This document shows positions 1-8,902 of a stretch of DNA of 50,011 nucleotides, in pieces. Origin of the DNA: Geobacteraceae bacterium (lineage in GTDB: Bacteria > Desulfobacterota > Desulfuromonadia > Geobacterales > Pseudopelobacteraceae); assembly GCA_025355325.1 (NCBI GenBank), contig JANXZX010000232.1, positions 1 to 50,011 on the forward strand, written 5' to 3'. Within the stretch, counting starts at the first letter, position 1, and the number at the start of each line of letters is the position of its first letter. The position numbers were made by a program, and so were the translations under genes. Below the pieces are notes generated by a model that had not been told where the DNA came from, did no database searches, and saw nothing but the letters and a program-made list of their open reading frames with translations.

Positions 1-243
1 GCCCCCCAGCAGAATCTCTTCTCCCAGTCGTTGCGCCGTTTCTTTGTTGACATCAAATATGTCGGCATTAAAACACTGGTGATCGGCGGCGGCAACACGG
101 CGGCTGACGTGATCATCAATATCCTCAAAACCAAACGCGAAGCCGGTGATACCAATCCGGTCTACTGGGCACATAAAGCCGAAACATTTGATGTCAACAA
201 AGAAACGGCGCAACGACTGGGAGAAGAGATTCTGCTGGGGGGC
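1..243. repeat. 58-bp perfect inverted repeat at the window edge (arms 1-58 and 186-243)
   Basis: Bases 1-58 are the exact reverse complement of 186-243; the match stops at base 59. The right arm is in frame inside the oxidoreductase gene and reads as normal protein. The left arm replaces the expected upstream coding sequence. An exact copy inside a coding region at the very end of the sequence is best explained as a fold-back chimera or contig-end assembly artefact. Confidence 0.85.
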
Positions 244-690
244 AATATCAGACTATTGCCCGGCTCAATGCCGCGTATCGGTGAAGTCGATGCCGAGGGA
301 GTGGACCGCCTGGTTATCCGCATCAATATATTCGAACAGGCCGACGGCATTGACCTCTACCATGCCCTCAGCTTCCCGATGCAGAATGTCATCGCCTGTA
401 TCGGCTCACAAGGCCCGGTGCCAATCTTTGACAAACTGAATATTCAGTCGATTGCCTGCACGTCGGGTGTCTGCAAGATTGCAAAAGAGGGTGATAGGCT
501 GGTACTGCTTTCATCCGAATTCGAATCAACCAGAAAGGGCGTGTATGTTATCGGCGGAGCCATTTCGCCTTCTTATATGAAGATCAATGAAGGCTCTATT
601 TCTGAGGAAAAACATCCGAACCTGATTTACACCGCCATCAATGATGCGTATCACGTAGTTGAGGCCATTCGGGCAAGACTTGCCAAGTAA
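1..690 (+). CDS. NAD(P)/FAD-dependent oxidoreductase, C-terminal part (5' partial)
   Basis: The frame is open from base 1, so the start lies outside the window. The visible protein has a Rossmann dinucleotide-binding motif, LVIGGGNTAADV, and a late YVIGGA segment like the second FAD-contact motif of the pyridine nucleotide-disulphide oxidoreductase/thioredoxin reductase superfamily. It is therefore the NAD(P)-binding half plus the return to the FAD domain of a flavoprotein reductase. No CxxC redox motif is visible in this part. The first 58 bases are an inverted copy of 186-243, so the residues before about KYVGIK are probably not native. The gene is followed by a 127-bp gap holding a promoter for the next gene. 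The exact substrate cannot be told. Confidence 0.75.
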   Translation, partial: APQQNLFSQSLRRFFVDIKYVGIKTLVIGGGNTAADVIINILKTKREAGDTNPVYWAHKAETFDVNKETAQRLGEEILLGGNIRLLPGSMPRIGEVDAEGVDRLVIRINIFEQADGIDLYHALSFPMQNVIACIGSQGPVPIFDKLNIQSIACTSGVCKIAKEGDRLVLLSSEFESTRKGVYVIGGAISPSYMKINEGSISEEKHPNLIYTAINDAYHVVEAIRARLAK

Positions 691-729
691 TGCCCACGAT
701 GTCCTGTCTCATTTATTATTCAGGTTGCC

Positions 730-758
730 TTGATTTTCATCCACTCTGTAGCTATATT
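730..758 (+). promoter_or_regulatory. sigma70-type promoter for the Tim44-like gene
   Basis: TTGATT (730-735) and TATATT (753-758) are separated by 17 bp, about 60 bp upstream of the ATG at 818. It lies in the gap after the upstream oxidoreductase, so the Tim44-like gene can be transcribed on its own. Confidence 0.5.
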
Positions 759-817
759 CAAAAAATCGCTGAGTGATTCTAATCGCAGCAATTACCGTAC
801 ACAAGGAGTTGCAAAAT

Positions 818-1768
818 ATGAAGAAGCATGCTCTCAGGTTTATTACATTGTTGGCCGCAGTTATGCTTGTTTCAGTAACCGTATTGGAATTTGATGCTCA
901 TGCCAGAGCGGGCGGCGGAAGCCGTTCTATGGGAAGCGCCGGTTCACGCAGTTACTCCCGTCCGGCAAGTCCGAGTTATCAACCCCCGCCCCGCCCTCAA
1001 CAGGCAGCGCCCGCTCCCGGCTACCAGCCACCGGCCTCCGGCGGATTTTTGAGAAGTATGGCAGGCGGCATGGTTGGCGGTATGCTTGGCGGTATGCTGT
1101 TCCGAAGCATGGGTTTCGGCGGCATGGGTGGCGGCATAGGTGGCGGCGGTATCGGTCTGTTTGAGATATTATTGCTCGCAGGCATCGGCTACCTCATCTA
1201 CCGCTACGTCAAGAAAAACAGGGAAGCAAATTCTGCAAATACGTTCGAGCCTGAAATATACCGTGGGGGAACAGTAACTCCGATTTCCCAGGGCTATCAG
1301 CAGAGCGCATTGCCGGAAGCACAGGACGTAGGCACCGGCCTTGCTCATATTCAGCAGTTTGACGCGCGCTTTGATGAAGACCGCTATAAAGATCTGGTTA
1401 TGGATAATTTTTTCAAAATCCAGGGAGCATGGATGAATCGCAATCTTTCACCGGTACTGGAAATTTTGACCGACGAGATGCGGCGTACATTTCAAATTGA
1501 CATCGACAAATTAATCAGCGACAAAAAGGTCAACCGGCTTGAAAATATCGCCGTTCGAAACGTTGATATCGTTGAAGCGTGGCAGGAATCTGGACAGGAC
1601 TATATCAATACCCTGATTTACGCCAACCTGCTTGACTATACTACGGATGAAAGCGGAACCCTGCTGTCCGGCAGCAAGAGTGACCCGGTCAAGTTCGAGG
1701 AGTATTGGACTTTTACCCGTCCGGTCGGCAATAACCCCTGGAAACTGACGGCGATTGATCAAAAATAG
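818..1768 (+). CDS. Tim44-like domain protein, membrane-anchored
   Basis: A 316-residue protein starting at the ATG preceded by AAGGAG (803-808). The N-terminus has a signal or anchor segment (about 8-27), followed by an Arg/Ser/Pro-rich stretch and a Gly/Met-rich stretch (about 82-112, GGM repeats). A transmembrane segment follows at about 111-131, and then the C-terminal Tim44-like domain (about 170-316). The final domain has the family features: a short helix with FDxxxF-like spacing, then a cystatin-like fold ending in a W-rich strand (EEYWTFTRP...NPWKLTAI). Bacterial homologues are inner-membrane proteins of unclear role. The low-complexity Gly/Met region is typical of the family. It stands alone between a promoter and a strong terminator. 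Confidence 0.8.
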   Translation: MKKHALRFITLLAAVMLVSVTVLEFDAHARAGGGSRSMGSAGSRSYSRPASPSYQPPPRPQQAAPAPGYQPPASGGFLRSMAGGMVGGMLGGMLFRSMGFGGMGGGIGGGGIGLFEILLLAGIGYLIYRYVKKNREANSANTFEPEIYRGGTVTPISQGYQQSALPEAQDVGTGLAHIQQFDARFDEDRYKDLVMDNFFKIQGAWMNRNLSPVLEILTDEMRRTFQIDIDKLISDKKVNRLENIAVRNVDIVEAWQESGQDYINTLIYANLLDYTTDESGTLLSGSKSDPVKFEEYWTFTRPVGNNPWKLTAIDQK

Positions 1769-1788
1769 ATGATCAGCCCCCTCTCCCC

Positions 1789-1826
1789 TACCCCTTCCTT
1801 GCTAAAAAGGAAGGGGTATTTTTCTT
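1789..1826 (+). terminator. Rho-independent terminator after the Tim44-like gene
   Basis: A perfect 12-bp stem (1789-1800 with 1807-1818), a 6-nt loop and a T-rich tail (TTTTTCTT). It separates the Tim44-like gene from recB. Confidence 0.9.
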
Positions 1827-1858
1827 CTCACTACACATCATGGTGACATGAAACATTC

Positions 1859-4800
1859 ATGAATCCTCTCAATCTCTCAACCATCAATATCTCTGGTCTT
1901 AATCTGATCGAAGCCAGTGCCGGTACCGGTAAAACCTGGACAATAGCCGCACTCTACATTCTGCTGCTGCTTGAAAAGGAACTGCGCCCGGAACAGATTC
2001 TTGTCGTGACGTATACCAAGGCCGCTACAGCCGAATTGCGCGAGAGAATCAGACGCCGGATTGTCACTACTCTTGATCTGTACTCCAGCGGCCGACCGCC
2101 TGCCGATGACGAGCTTGAGCGGCTTCTTATGACTGGTCGCCGACAGGATGGTGAGCGGGCGAAAAAACTGCTTACCCGGGCGCTTTATTCATTTGATGAT
2201 GCCGCCATCTTTACCATTCACGGCTTTTGTCAACGCGCTCTATTGGAGAACACCTTTGAAAGCGGCTCGCTGTTCGGCAGCGACATGCTCAGCGATCAGA
2301 GCGCAATTATCAAACAGGTGTGTGACGATTTCTGGCGCACACACATACTGTCACAACCGGATGATTTTATTGAGTACCTCGTCGCAGAAGGCTATACCCC
2401 CGATAAACTTGCCAAGCCGTTTGAAGGGAATTTCCAGAATCCTGACCTGATCATCATTCCCCGGGTCGAGGAATTCCCGCTTGCACCGTTGATTGCGGAG
2501 CGCGACCGGCTCTATTCCCAGGCCTGCAGTCTCTGGATCAGTGATCGCAGTGTCATTATCGAACAAATTGAACGGGCCCGCCTCAACCAGCAAAGCTATA
2601 AACCTTTGCAGATCCAAACAGCTTCAGATTTTTTTGACCGCTGGGCAGCTGCCGGAAATGCGGCTTCGCCCAATGAGAAACTTGATTTTTTTTCGCTGGT
2701 GAAGATCGCGGCTAAAACAACCAAAGCATCACCTTCCACACCCGATCACCCCTTTTTCTCCCTTTGCCAGCAGCTGTCTGACGTTATCAATTCACTTGAC
2801 CAGGCGTTTCGGAACCGCATTATTGCCTGTCGGCATGAGTTCAAGCAGTGGCTTGAACTCGAATTATCACAACGAAAAAAACAGCTTAATCAACGTGCAT
2901 TCGATGACTTACTCCTTGATCTTCATGTAGCGCTTGAAGCAAAAAACGGGGCAGTTCTTGCCGAAAAATTACGGCAGCGCTACACAGCAGCCATGATAGA
3001 TGAATTTCAGGACACTGATCCTCTCCAATGGAACATCTTCAGACGAATAGCAAATGAACAGGAGTATCCCCTGTTTCTGATTGGCGACCCGAAACAGGCT
3101 ATTTACAGCTTTCGTGGAGCAGATGTTTTTGCCTATCTGAATGCAGGCAGTCACGTCATTCCGGAAAATATGCACACCCTGGGAACCAACTTCCGTTCGG
3201 ATGCCGCACTGGTGAATGCAATTTCCGCACTATTTTCCGGCAGTGCCGACCCGTTTATGTGCCGGGATATTCCGTTCCATCCGGTTAACTCAGGCCGGTC
3301 CGGGAATGACCGGCTATTGCTTGACGGAGCACCGGACGCACAGCCGCTCAAGATTTGGGTTTACCGCCGCAGCGACGAAGCAAAACCGGAACTGAAACCG
3401 GCCGCTTCCGGCAATATCGTACAAGCGGTCGCCGGAGAAATCGCCCGTCTGCTGACACCGGGGCATGCCGCCATTTCATCGTCGGAGCGGACACGTCCAC
3501 TGAAACCGGGCAATATTGCCGTATTGGTAAAAGCGCACAAACAGGCGGAACTGGTTCAGGAAGCGCTTTCGATGCTTGGCATACCATCGGTGCAGCAGGG
3601 CAGCTCAACAATATTTGAAGCTCCGGAGGCGCTCGATCTTCTGCGTATCATGCGGGCTGCTGCTGAGCCCCATCGTGAGTCGCTGATCCGTGAAGCTCTG
3701 CTGACATCAAGTATGGGCATAAGCGCCCGACAGATTTCACAATATGTGGAGAGCTCCGGGGAGGATCCGGAATGGGAATCATGGCTGCTCAGGTTCCGAA
3801 ATCTGCACACGGCGGCAGCGTCCGGAGGTGTGGTTGCTCTCGTGTCGCGCCTGCTCGGGAACTGCGGGGTCCGGGAGCGTACCCTGTCGCGCATCGGAGG
3901 CGAGCGGTGCCTTACCAACCTTTTGCACTGTGGAGAACTGCTGCACCAGGCTGAACGTGAACAAGGGAAAAGTCTGTCCGGTCTGATAACCTGGCTTGAA
4001 CGGAAAATCGCTTCTCCGGGGAAAGATGATTCGGCCTTGCTCCGTCTTGAAACCGACGAGAATGCGGTTACTATCTCAACCGTTCACGCCAGTAAAGGCC
4101 TGCAATACCCGATTGTATTCATACCTTTTGCATGGGATGTCTCATCAATAAAAAACGACCGGACACTCTTCCACAATGACGAAGGCAAATTGGTGCTGGA
4201 TCTTTCCGGGCAACAGGAAAACCTGCAACGGGCGGCGGCTGAACGGAAAGCTGAGGCCGTACGCCTGCTGTATGTGGCATTAACCAGGGCTGAATTCCGC
4301 TGTTATACGGTCTGGGGCGGAATCAACAATGCGTCGGACTCACCGCTGTTTCCCCTATTGCAGGGCAGCCCGGCCATTGATGGCAGGATTTTTTCGACGC
4401 TCGATGACCCGGCTATTCTTGAGCGGGTGAAACTGGTATCAGGCACCAGTGCCACCGGTATCAGCGCCCAATTAATTCCATCGCCGACCTCCGCCCCCGG
4501 CTACCGGAATACCGACTGCCGTGAAACTTCCCCCTATACCTGCCGAACGCTTGGCCGCCCGCTCCGGGACGACTGGCACGTTGCCAGCTTTAGTGGCATG
4601 ACTGCCGGTACAGGCCACGGAACCGAACCTCATGATCATGATACGATACCGGCGGAAACGACAGCCGGGCCTGCGGCGCCGGAAACGACTATAGAGGGTG
4701 GATCAATATTTGACTTCCCGCGCGGAGCAAAAGCGGGGACCTGTCTTCATGAAATCTTTGAACTGCTTGATTTTTCCCAATTAGATAACAACGCAATTAC

Positions 4801-5434
4801 CGCCACGGTTCGATCTTCACTGGTCGGCAACGGTTTTCAAGAACAGTGGCTTCCTGCCGTCGGCCGCATGGTGGCGGATGTTTCCACCTCTCCGCTTATA
4901 CCTGATCTTCCCGACTTCAGCCTGTCCCGCTTGAAAAAAGGGGAGTGGCAGACTGAGATGGAATTTTATCTTCCAATCAGACAACTCTCGCCGACCACCT
5001 TGCAGTCGCTCTTTGACGGGATTCTTGATAAGGATTTATTCGCAGATTATTTTGAAGTACTGAACCGGTTATCGTTCCGGCAAAGTCGCGGCATGTTGCA
5101 GGGGTTCATCGATCTGGTTTTTACGCACAACGGACGTTTCTATATTCTGGACTGGAAATCAAACCACCTCGGCATGAACATATCCGACTATAATCACGAG
5201 AAGATGCATGAATCGATGAGCCAAAGCGCCTATATTCTGCAATATCACCTCTACACGCTGGCATTGGATCGACTGTTGAAGGTTCGGCTGCCCGGCTACA
5301 GCTACGAGGAACATTTCGGAGGGGCGATATATCTGTATCTGCGAGGCGTTTCACCAGGTTCTGCAACACATGGAATCTACGTTGGCCGGCCGCTTCCGGA
5401 ATTTTTGCAGCGGGCCGCTGAAATATTGAACTGA
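1859..5434 (+). CDS. recB: Exodeoxyribonuclease V beta subunit (RecB helicase-nuclease)
   Basis: At 1191 residues the length matches RecB (about 1180). The helicase motifs are in order: Walker A ASAGTGKT (19-26), Walker B/motif II DEFQDTD (381-387), motif III IGDPKQAIYSFRGAD, motif IV TNFRS, motif V STVHASKG and motif VI LLYVALTRAE. The C-terminal RecB nuclease domain begins near residue 960 (GTCLHEIFE) and carries GFIDLVF and LDWKSN, the metal-binding D and D-x-K residues (about 1084-1100). RecB acts in RecBCD to resect double-strand breaks from 3' to 5'. The ribosome-binding site is weak. Neither recC nor recD is adjacent: upstream is an unrelated gene behind a terminator and downstream is a convergent gene 3 bp away. 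AddA was considered, but the segment order and the HEIF...DWKSN nuclease region fit RecB better. Confidence 0.9.
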   Translation: MNPLNLSTINISGLNLIEASAGTGKTWTIAALYILLLLEKELRPEQILVVTYTKAATAELRERIRRRIVTTLDLYSSGRPPADDELERLLMTGRRQDGERAKKLLTRALYSFDDAAIFTIHGFCQRALLENTFESGSLFGSDMLSDQSAIIKQVCDDFWRTHILSQPDDFIEYLVAEGYTPDKLAKPFEGNFQNPDLIIIPRVEEFPLAPLIAERDRLYSQACSLWISDRSVIIEQIERARLNQQSYKPLQIQTASDFFDRWAAAGNAASPNEKLDFFSLVKIAAKTTKASPSTPDHPFFSLCQQLSDVINSLDQAFRNRIIACRHEFKQWLELELSQRKKQLNQRAFDDLLLDLHVALEAKNGAVLAEKLRQRYTAAMIDEFQDTDPLQWNIFRRIANEQEYPLFLIGDPKQAIYSFRGADVFAYLNAGSHVIPENMHTLGTNFRSDAALVNAISALFSGSADPFMCRDIPFHPVNSGRSGNDRLLLDGAPDAQPLKIWVYRRSDEAKPELKPAASGNIVQAVAGEIARLLTPGHAAISSSERTRPLKPGNIAVLVKAHKQAELVQEALSMLGIPSVQQGSSTIFEAPEALDLLRIMRAAAEPHRESLIREALLTSSMGISARQISQYVESSGEDPEWESWLLRFRNLHTAAASGGVVALVSRLLGNCGVRERTLSRIGGERCLTNLLHCGELLHQAEREQGKSLSGLITWLERKIASPGKDDSALLRLETDENAVTISTVHASKGLQYPIVFIPFAWDVSSIKNDRTLFHNDEGKLVLDLSGQQENLQRAAAERKAEAVRLLYVALTRAEFRCYTVWGGINNASDSPLFPLLQGSPAIDGRIFSTLDDPAILERVKLVSGTSATGISAQLIPSPTSAPGYRNTDCRETSPYTCRTLGRPLRDDWHVASFSGMTAGTGHGTEPHDHDTIPAETTAGPAAPETTIEGGSIFDFPRGAKAGTCLHEIFELLDFSQLDNNAITATVRSSLVGNGFQEQWLPAVGRMVADVSTSPLIPDLPDFSLSRLKKGEWQTEMEFYLPIRQLSPTTLQSLFDGILDKDLFADYFEVLNRLSFRQSRGMLQGFIDLVFTHNGRFYILDWKSNHLGMNISDYNHEKMHESMSQSAYILQYHLYTLALDRLLKVRLPGYSYEEHFGGAIYLYLRGVSPGSATHGIYVGRPLPEFLQRAAEILN

Positions 5435-5437
5435 TTT

Positions 5438-6544
5438 TTATGGCAATTTCAACTGATCCCTATACTTTTTAATACTATTTTCAAAAGTCCTCTCAATTTC
5501 ACCCTTGGGATTTTCTACAGAATACTGCCGATAATAATTAAACAGCAGAACCATCACTATCAGAAAAAACAAAGCTAACAACATCAATCGACCGGATATT
5601 TTACTGATTCCTAAATCTTCTGATTCATCCGCTTGCTCCGCATCTTCGGCCCCCGAACGGAACAGATACTGCTCGCGCATCTGGCGGATTCTTTTTAGTT
5701 GAATGGTGGAAAGATAATTTACAATAGCATCCCGGTCCCGTTCATCAATGCAGACAAACTGCACACCGGTATTGAAGTATTCGTAATCGCTTCCTGCCGC
5801 ATAATTTCTATTGGCAAAAACAACCTTGCCGACAATATCCACCACCCGCTGTGGTGATGGCACCAACACTTGAAGCAGTACATACTCACCATATTCAAAA
5901 CCCTGATGCGTTATGACTCGCAGTCCGCCCCCGCTGATATTGGCAGCCAAAGGTATTACGGAATCCCAGGAGAGCTGTTCATCGTTCTCGGCAGTATCCT
6001 GATCAGAAGTCGTTTCATCGCCCGGTATTTGAGAGGATTCCTGACTATGATAATGAGGTAGTACGGCTCCTGCGGGCGGCAGTTCAAAAGCCCAGCTCCG
6101 TTCCACATTATCTGTTTCAAGCAGTTGACGGTGGATCCGGCGTTCATCCCACTGTTTATGGAGACGATCAACATTTTGCTCATGACTGACAAAATATTTG
6201 ATCGGCAGAAATGCATCGATCCGATAAAATTCACGCAGCTCATCAGAGACAATCTCACCAATCAGCCGCAGCAGCAATTCCCTGTCATACCCTTCTGAAA
6301 CAATAATGGCTCTACAGCAGTAGCCGCTATTATCGCTGCCTCCCCGAATTTCGAGAATCTGCCCGTAATGCAGGAAGACATTCGCCGGCAGAATATCCCG
6401 CGATAGCTGCAGCGCAACGAGATCCTCTTTAATTTCATGAATGACCGCCCAATCCTTGAAAACCTCGGCATTTGGCAGCGGAATGCCTACCTCTACCTTG
6501 ATTCCGACCGGAAAATAGCGTGCATATTGTTCTAGATCACTCAT
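5438..6544 (-). CDS. PilZ-domain protein with C-terminal membrane anchor
   Basis: A 368-residue protein. Residues about 10-120 resemble the YcgR-like N-terminal beta domain. The PilZ domain follows, with REFYRIDAFLPI as the first motif and NISGGGLRV (an [D/N]xSxxG motif) as the second. These are the residues that bind cyclic di-GMP, so binding is likely, although the first motif is not the canonical RxxxR. A single hydrophobic segment near residues 319-336 leaves a short charged tail, giving a tail-anchored topology with the PilZ domain in the cytoplasm. It is the last gene of the rsmD-coaD-DUF1858 run (36-bp gap) and converges on recB. The output partner is unknown. Confidence 0.8.
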   Translation of the reverse strand: MSDLEQYARYFPVGIKVEVGIPLPNAEVFKDWAVIHEIKEDLVALQLSRDILPANVFLHYGQILEIRGGSDNSGYCCRAIIVSEGYDRELLLRLIGEIVSDELREFYRIDAFLPIKYFVSHEQNVDRLHKQWDERRIHRQLLETDNVERSWAFELPPAGAVLPHYHSQESSQIPGDETTSDQDTAENDEQLSWDSVIPLAANISGGGLRVITHQGFEYGEYVLLQVLVPSPQRVVDIVGKVVFANRNYAAGSDYEYFNTGVQFVCIDERDRDAIVNYLSTIQLKRIRQMREQYLFRSGAEDAEQADESEDLGISKISGRLMLLALFFLIVMVLLFNYYRQYSVENPKGEIERTFENSIKKYRDQLKLP

Positions 6545-6580
6545 AAAACGAGGCTCCGAAATTGGGAACGGGACAACAGG

Positions 6581-6775
6581 TCATTTTTTAACGACGTCAT
6601 TAAGGGAAGCCAGCAACTGGTCAATAGCAACTTTGTGAACTCCGGCACCATGCCCCAGGGTTTCAAGGTCGGCTATCTGACATTCATAGCAATCAAGGTT
6701 GTATTGCCTGAATACCGGCAGGGTTTCAGGATGCTGTGCGATGATATCGGCAATTATCATTTCCTGGGTAATCAT
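6581..6775 (-). CDS. DUF1858 domain protein (CxxC disulphide mini-protein)
   Basis: 64 residues, essentially one DUF1858 domain. The opening TQEMIIADIIAQHPE and the CYEC pair at about 29-32 match the family, also called the hybrid-cluster-protein-associated redox disulphide domain, where the two cysteines are thought to be redox active. The gene lies 26 bp after coaD and 36 bp before the PilZ gene, in the same direction, so co-transcription is likely. The redox role is inferred from the family. Confidence 0.8.
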   Translation of the reverse strand: MITQEMIIADIIAQHPETLPVFRQYNLDCYECQIADLETLGHGAGVHKVAIDQLLASLNDVVKK

Positions 6776-6801
6776 GATGCACCTCGCATTAAAAACGAAA
6801 T

Positions 6802-7287
6802 TTATGATAAACCGTATTTCTGCCGTAACGCTGTTTTCACTTCCGGTGGTACAAATTTGTCAATATTTCCGTTTAGAGAACAGACTTCCTTGACAATAGA
6901 GGAAGAAAGGTAGCCGTACTGAAGAGATGTCATCATGAAAAGCGTTTCAATCTCCCGGCCAATACTGCTGTTCATCTGAGCTATCTGAAATTCATATTCA
7001 AAATCTGAAATTGCCCTGAGCCCCCGAATAATGACGTGAGCGCCCCGGGAAGAGACATAATCTATCAGAAGTCCGCTGAAAGTATCAACGGAAACACGCT
7101 CCTCGTCTTTTACCACTTCCTCTATCAGCTTAACCCGCTCATCAGTGTCAAACAAGGCATTTTTTTGCGAATTTCTGGCAACTGCAACAATTATTTCATC
7201 AAAAATAGTCAACCCTCGCCTGATAATATCCAGATGACCATAGGTAATCGGATCAAATGAGCCGGGGTAAACGGCAATTTTTTTCAT
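6802..7287 (-). CDS. coaD: Phosphopantetheine adenylyltransferase
   Basis: 161 residues, the usual CoaD length. It transfers AMP to 4'-phosphopantetheine to give dephospho-CoA, the fourth step of coenzyme A synthesis. The nucleotidyltransferase signature is present: GSFDPITYGH near the N-terminus (T/HxGH motif), RGLRAISDFEYE in the middle and SSSIVKEV near the C-terminus. Its ATG overlaps the rsmD stop codon by 4 bp (ATGA), so the two are translationally coupled. The rsmD-coaD pairing is common in bacteria. Confidence 0.97.
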   Translation of the reverse strand: MKKIAVYPGSFDPITYGHLDIIRRGLTIFDEIIVAVARNSQKNALFDTDERVKLIEEVVKDEERVSVDTFSGLLIDYVSSRGAHVIIRGLRAISDFEYEFQIAQMNSSIGREIETLFMMTSLQYGYLSSSIVKEVCSLNGNIDKFVPPEVKTALRQKYGLS

Positions 7288-7847
7288 TCATCCTCCCATA
7301 AAAACAATTCCAGAGCGGTATCCCCATAAACACGCCGTTCAAACCGCTTCAGGTGTCCAAACGTTTCAGGTAATGGTTTTCGTACCGAACACTCAGCAAC
7401 AACGAGACATCCACTTGATAACAAGCCGGGGGAACCGAGTACTCCAAGTACCTGCGGATATAAACCAGAATCATATGGAGGGTCAAAAAATACCAGATCA
7501 TAGGCCTGTCCGCGTCCGGCAATAACGTTAAGCGCCCGTAGAGCATCCATATTCATAATTTCTGACTTGTCGCCAAAACAGGTAGCAAGGATATTTTTGT
7601 CGAGTATTTTTTTCAGAGACGGATTGCTTTCAATAAAACAGCACGACCGTGCGCCCCGACTGAGAGCTTCGATACCAAGGCTACCGGTTCCGGCACAGAT
7701 GTCAAGAACACGGACAAACTCAAAATTGATGCGACTGGTCAGAATACTGAAAAGCGCCTCTTTCACCCGGTCTGAAGTGGGTCGAGTCATCAAACCGGAA
7801 GGTGCTGCCAGTTTTTTACCGCGACAGGTACCTGATATAACCCGCAT
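7284..7847 (-). CDS. rsmD: 16S rRNA (guanine(966)-N2)-methyltransferase RsmD
   Basis: 187 residues. The N-terminal MRVISGTCRGKKL is characteristic of RsmD. The SAM-binding motif I is DICAGTGSLGIEALSRGA and the catalytic motif IV is FDPPY, as in N2-guanine methyltransferases. The enzyme modifies G966 of 16S rRNA during 30S assembly. It is the first gene of the rsmD-coaD-DUF1858-PilZ run. The start is ATG with a weak GAG-type ribosome-binding site. Upstream lies a 95-bp spacer and then the mini-RHS island. Confidence 0.95.
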   Translation of the reverse strand: MRVISGTCRGKKLAAPSGLMTRPTSDRVKEALFSILTSRINFEFVRVLDICAGTGSLGIEALSRGARSCCFIESNPSLKKILDKNILATCFGDKSEIMNMDALRALNVIAGRGQAYDLVFFDPPYDSGLYPQVLGVLGSPGLLSSGCLVVAECSVRKPLPETFGHLKRFERRVYGDTALELFLWEDE

Positions 7848-7942
7848 AAAGCAACTCTCATCGTAGATTTCAAGCGAAGCTAGCGTAATTAGCGAGATTG
7901 GTCAAGTGTGAAGACGAAAGAGGGTGTACTATATTAACATTA

Positions 7943-8713
7943 CTACTTATCAAAAACTTTATGTGACTCATAAATAATCGCTAAACGTAACATCAGACCA
8001 ACTATCCCCTGAGTTCCTGCTAAATTATATATTGCATTTTCTACTCTATTATCTCTTGTTTCTTCTGCTGTTGCCGTAGTTGTGGTTGTGGTAGTAGGGA
8101 TATTTGTAACTGGTATCCCACCCGGGTCATCATAATCATAATCATAGTCATCAGGATTAAATATTGGTCGTTGATATGGACCAGGAAAGGGATATCTTGC
8201 TGAATCTAATCCATTTAAAGTAAGAGTATTATTCCACTTTTCCGCTGTATTAATGATTCCTTGTTCATACTGTAATATATTTTCCAAATACGTCGCCATT
8301 ATTTTATCGGCATGTTCCATTTTCAAAAGCAAAGTTTTCATCTTTTTTTCAGTTGCAGCAGTTTTCTTACAGGCATGAAAGAGGGCCTGGTATTTATCGT
8401 AACACCTCTTATATTTGTCAGACCATTTCTTCAATTCATCCTCAAACACATGCCCACTCGGATCGGTATACCTGAGCGGGTTGTTGACCACATAACTGTA
8501 CGATGCCAACGCCTGTGGGTTATACGCATCCGGAATGACTGAATCGGGTGATATGAAGCGGCCCAGCGACGGATCGTAATAGCGGGCCCAGGCATGGGTC
8601 GTCATAGCCGAAAAGGCCAGGACAAGGGCAATGAGCAGGAAACAGCACTGTAGCTTTGGAAAATAATCTTCAGGACGGCGTTTGGGTGGTGGCAGGATAT
8701 TCCGGGAGATCAT
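7943..8713 (-). CDS. Mini-RHS cassette 1: signal peptide, RHS tip motif, variable C-terminal domain
   Basis: 256 residues with AAGGAG before the ATG. Residues 1-44 form a long basic n-region, a hydrophobic core (CCFLLIALVLAFSA) and an AWA cleavage site. The mature protein would start at RYYDPSLGRFISPD, the closing motif of the RHS/YD-repeat core, and the conserved part ends at YTDPSGH (residue 87). The rest is unlike known domains by eye: a Lys-rich helical region with two Cys (about 88-150), an Asp/Tyr patch (DDYDYDYDD), a run of Thr near 205-215, and a hydrophobic C-terminal helix. Standard RHS proteins have many YD repeats before this motif; here there are none. No immunity gene is visible next to it. 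Function unknown; a secreted or surface protein is inferred. Confidence 0.75.
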   Translation of the reverse strand: MISRNILPPPKRRPEDYFPKLQCCFLLIALVLAFSAMTTHAWARYYDPSLGRFISPDSVIPDAYNPQALASYSYVVNNPLRYTDPSGHVFEDELKKWSDKYKRCYDKYQALFHACKKTAATEKKMKTLLLKMEHADKIMATYLENILQYEQGIINTAEKWNNTLTLNGLDSARYPFPGPYQRPIFNPDDYDYDYDDPGGIPVTNIPTTTTTTTATAEETRDNRVENAIYNLAGTQGIVGLMLRLAIIYESHKVFDK

Positions 8714-8734
8714 GGTCGGTTCTCCTTGTGCAAA
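8451..8734 (-). repeat. Conserved cassette 5' block, copy 1
   Basis: A 284-bp block covering the ribosome-binding site and the first 87 codons of cassette 1. It aligns without gaps to 9504-9787 and 11166-11449; in each copy the ATG is 262 bp from the other end. Sequence similarity stops abruptly just after the DPSGH codons. Confidence 0.85.
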
Positions 8735-8755
8735 TGTGGTTTAGTTGCCAGCTTG

Positions 8756-8866
8756 ATGCGTGATTACGGTAGTGAAGATGTTGATAGTTTACTGTTTATT
8801 CATACCTGTGCATCGCCTGAGGATGTCCGGGATTTTGCCACGCTGGAGTCGTTGTTTCTGTCGTAG
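8756..8866 (+). pseudogene. Possible gene remnant between cassettes 1 and 2
   Basis: An open stretch of 36 codons ending in TAG, with residues such as GSEDVDSLLFIHTCASPEDV. The frame is also open back to about 8726, into the conserved cassette leader. The composition is acidic and protein-like and GC is higher than in the flanks, but there is no ribosome-binding site. It may be the 3' end of a gene cut off by the cassette insertion. The family was not recognised. Confidence 0.25.
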
Positions 8867-8902
8867 TTGCTGCCGGGTGATTAGTAAGGCAGGATTATAA
8901 AA

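Noticed and set aside
3355-3618. Plus- and minus-strand ORFs inside recB
   Set aside because: Shadow frames of the recB reading frame with no ribosome-binding site; the recB motifs run through them without a break.
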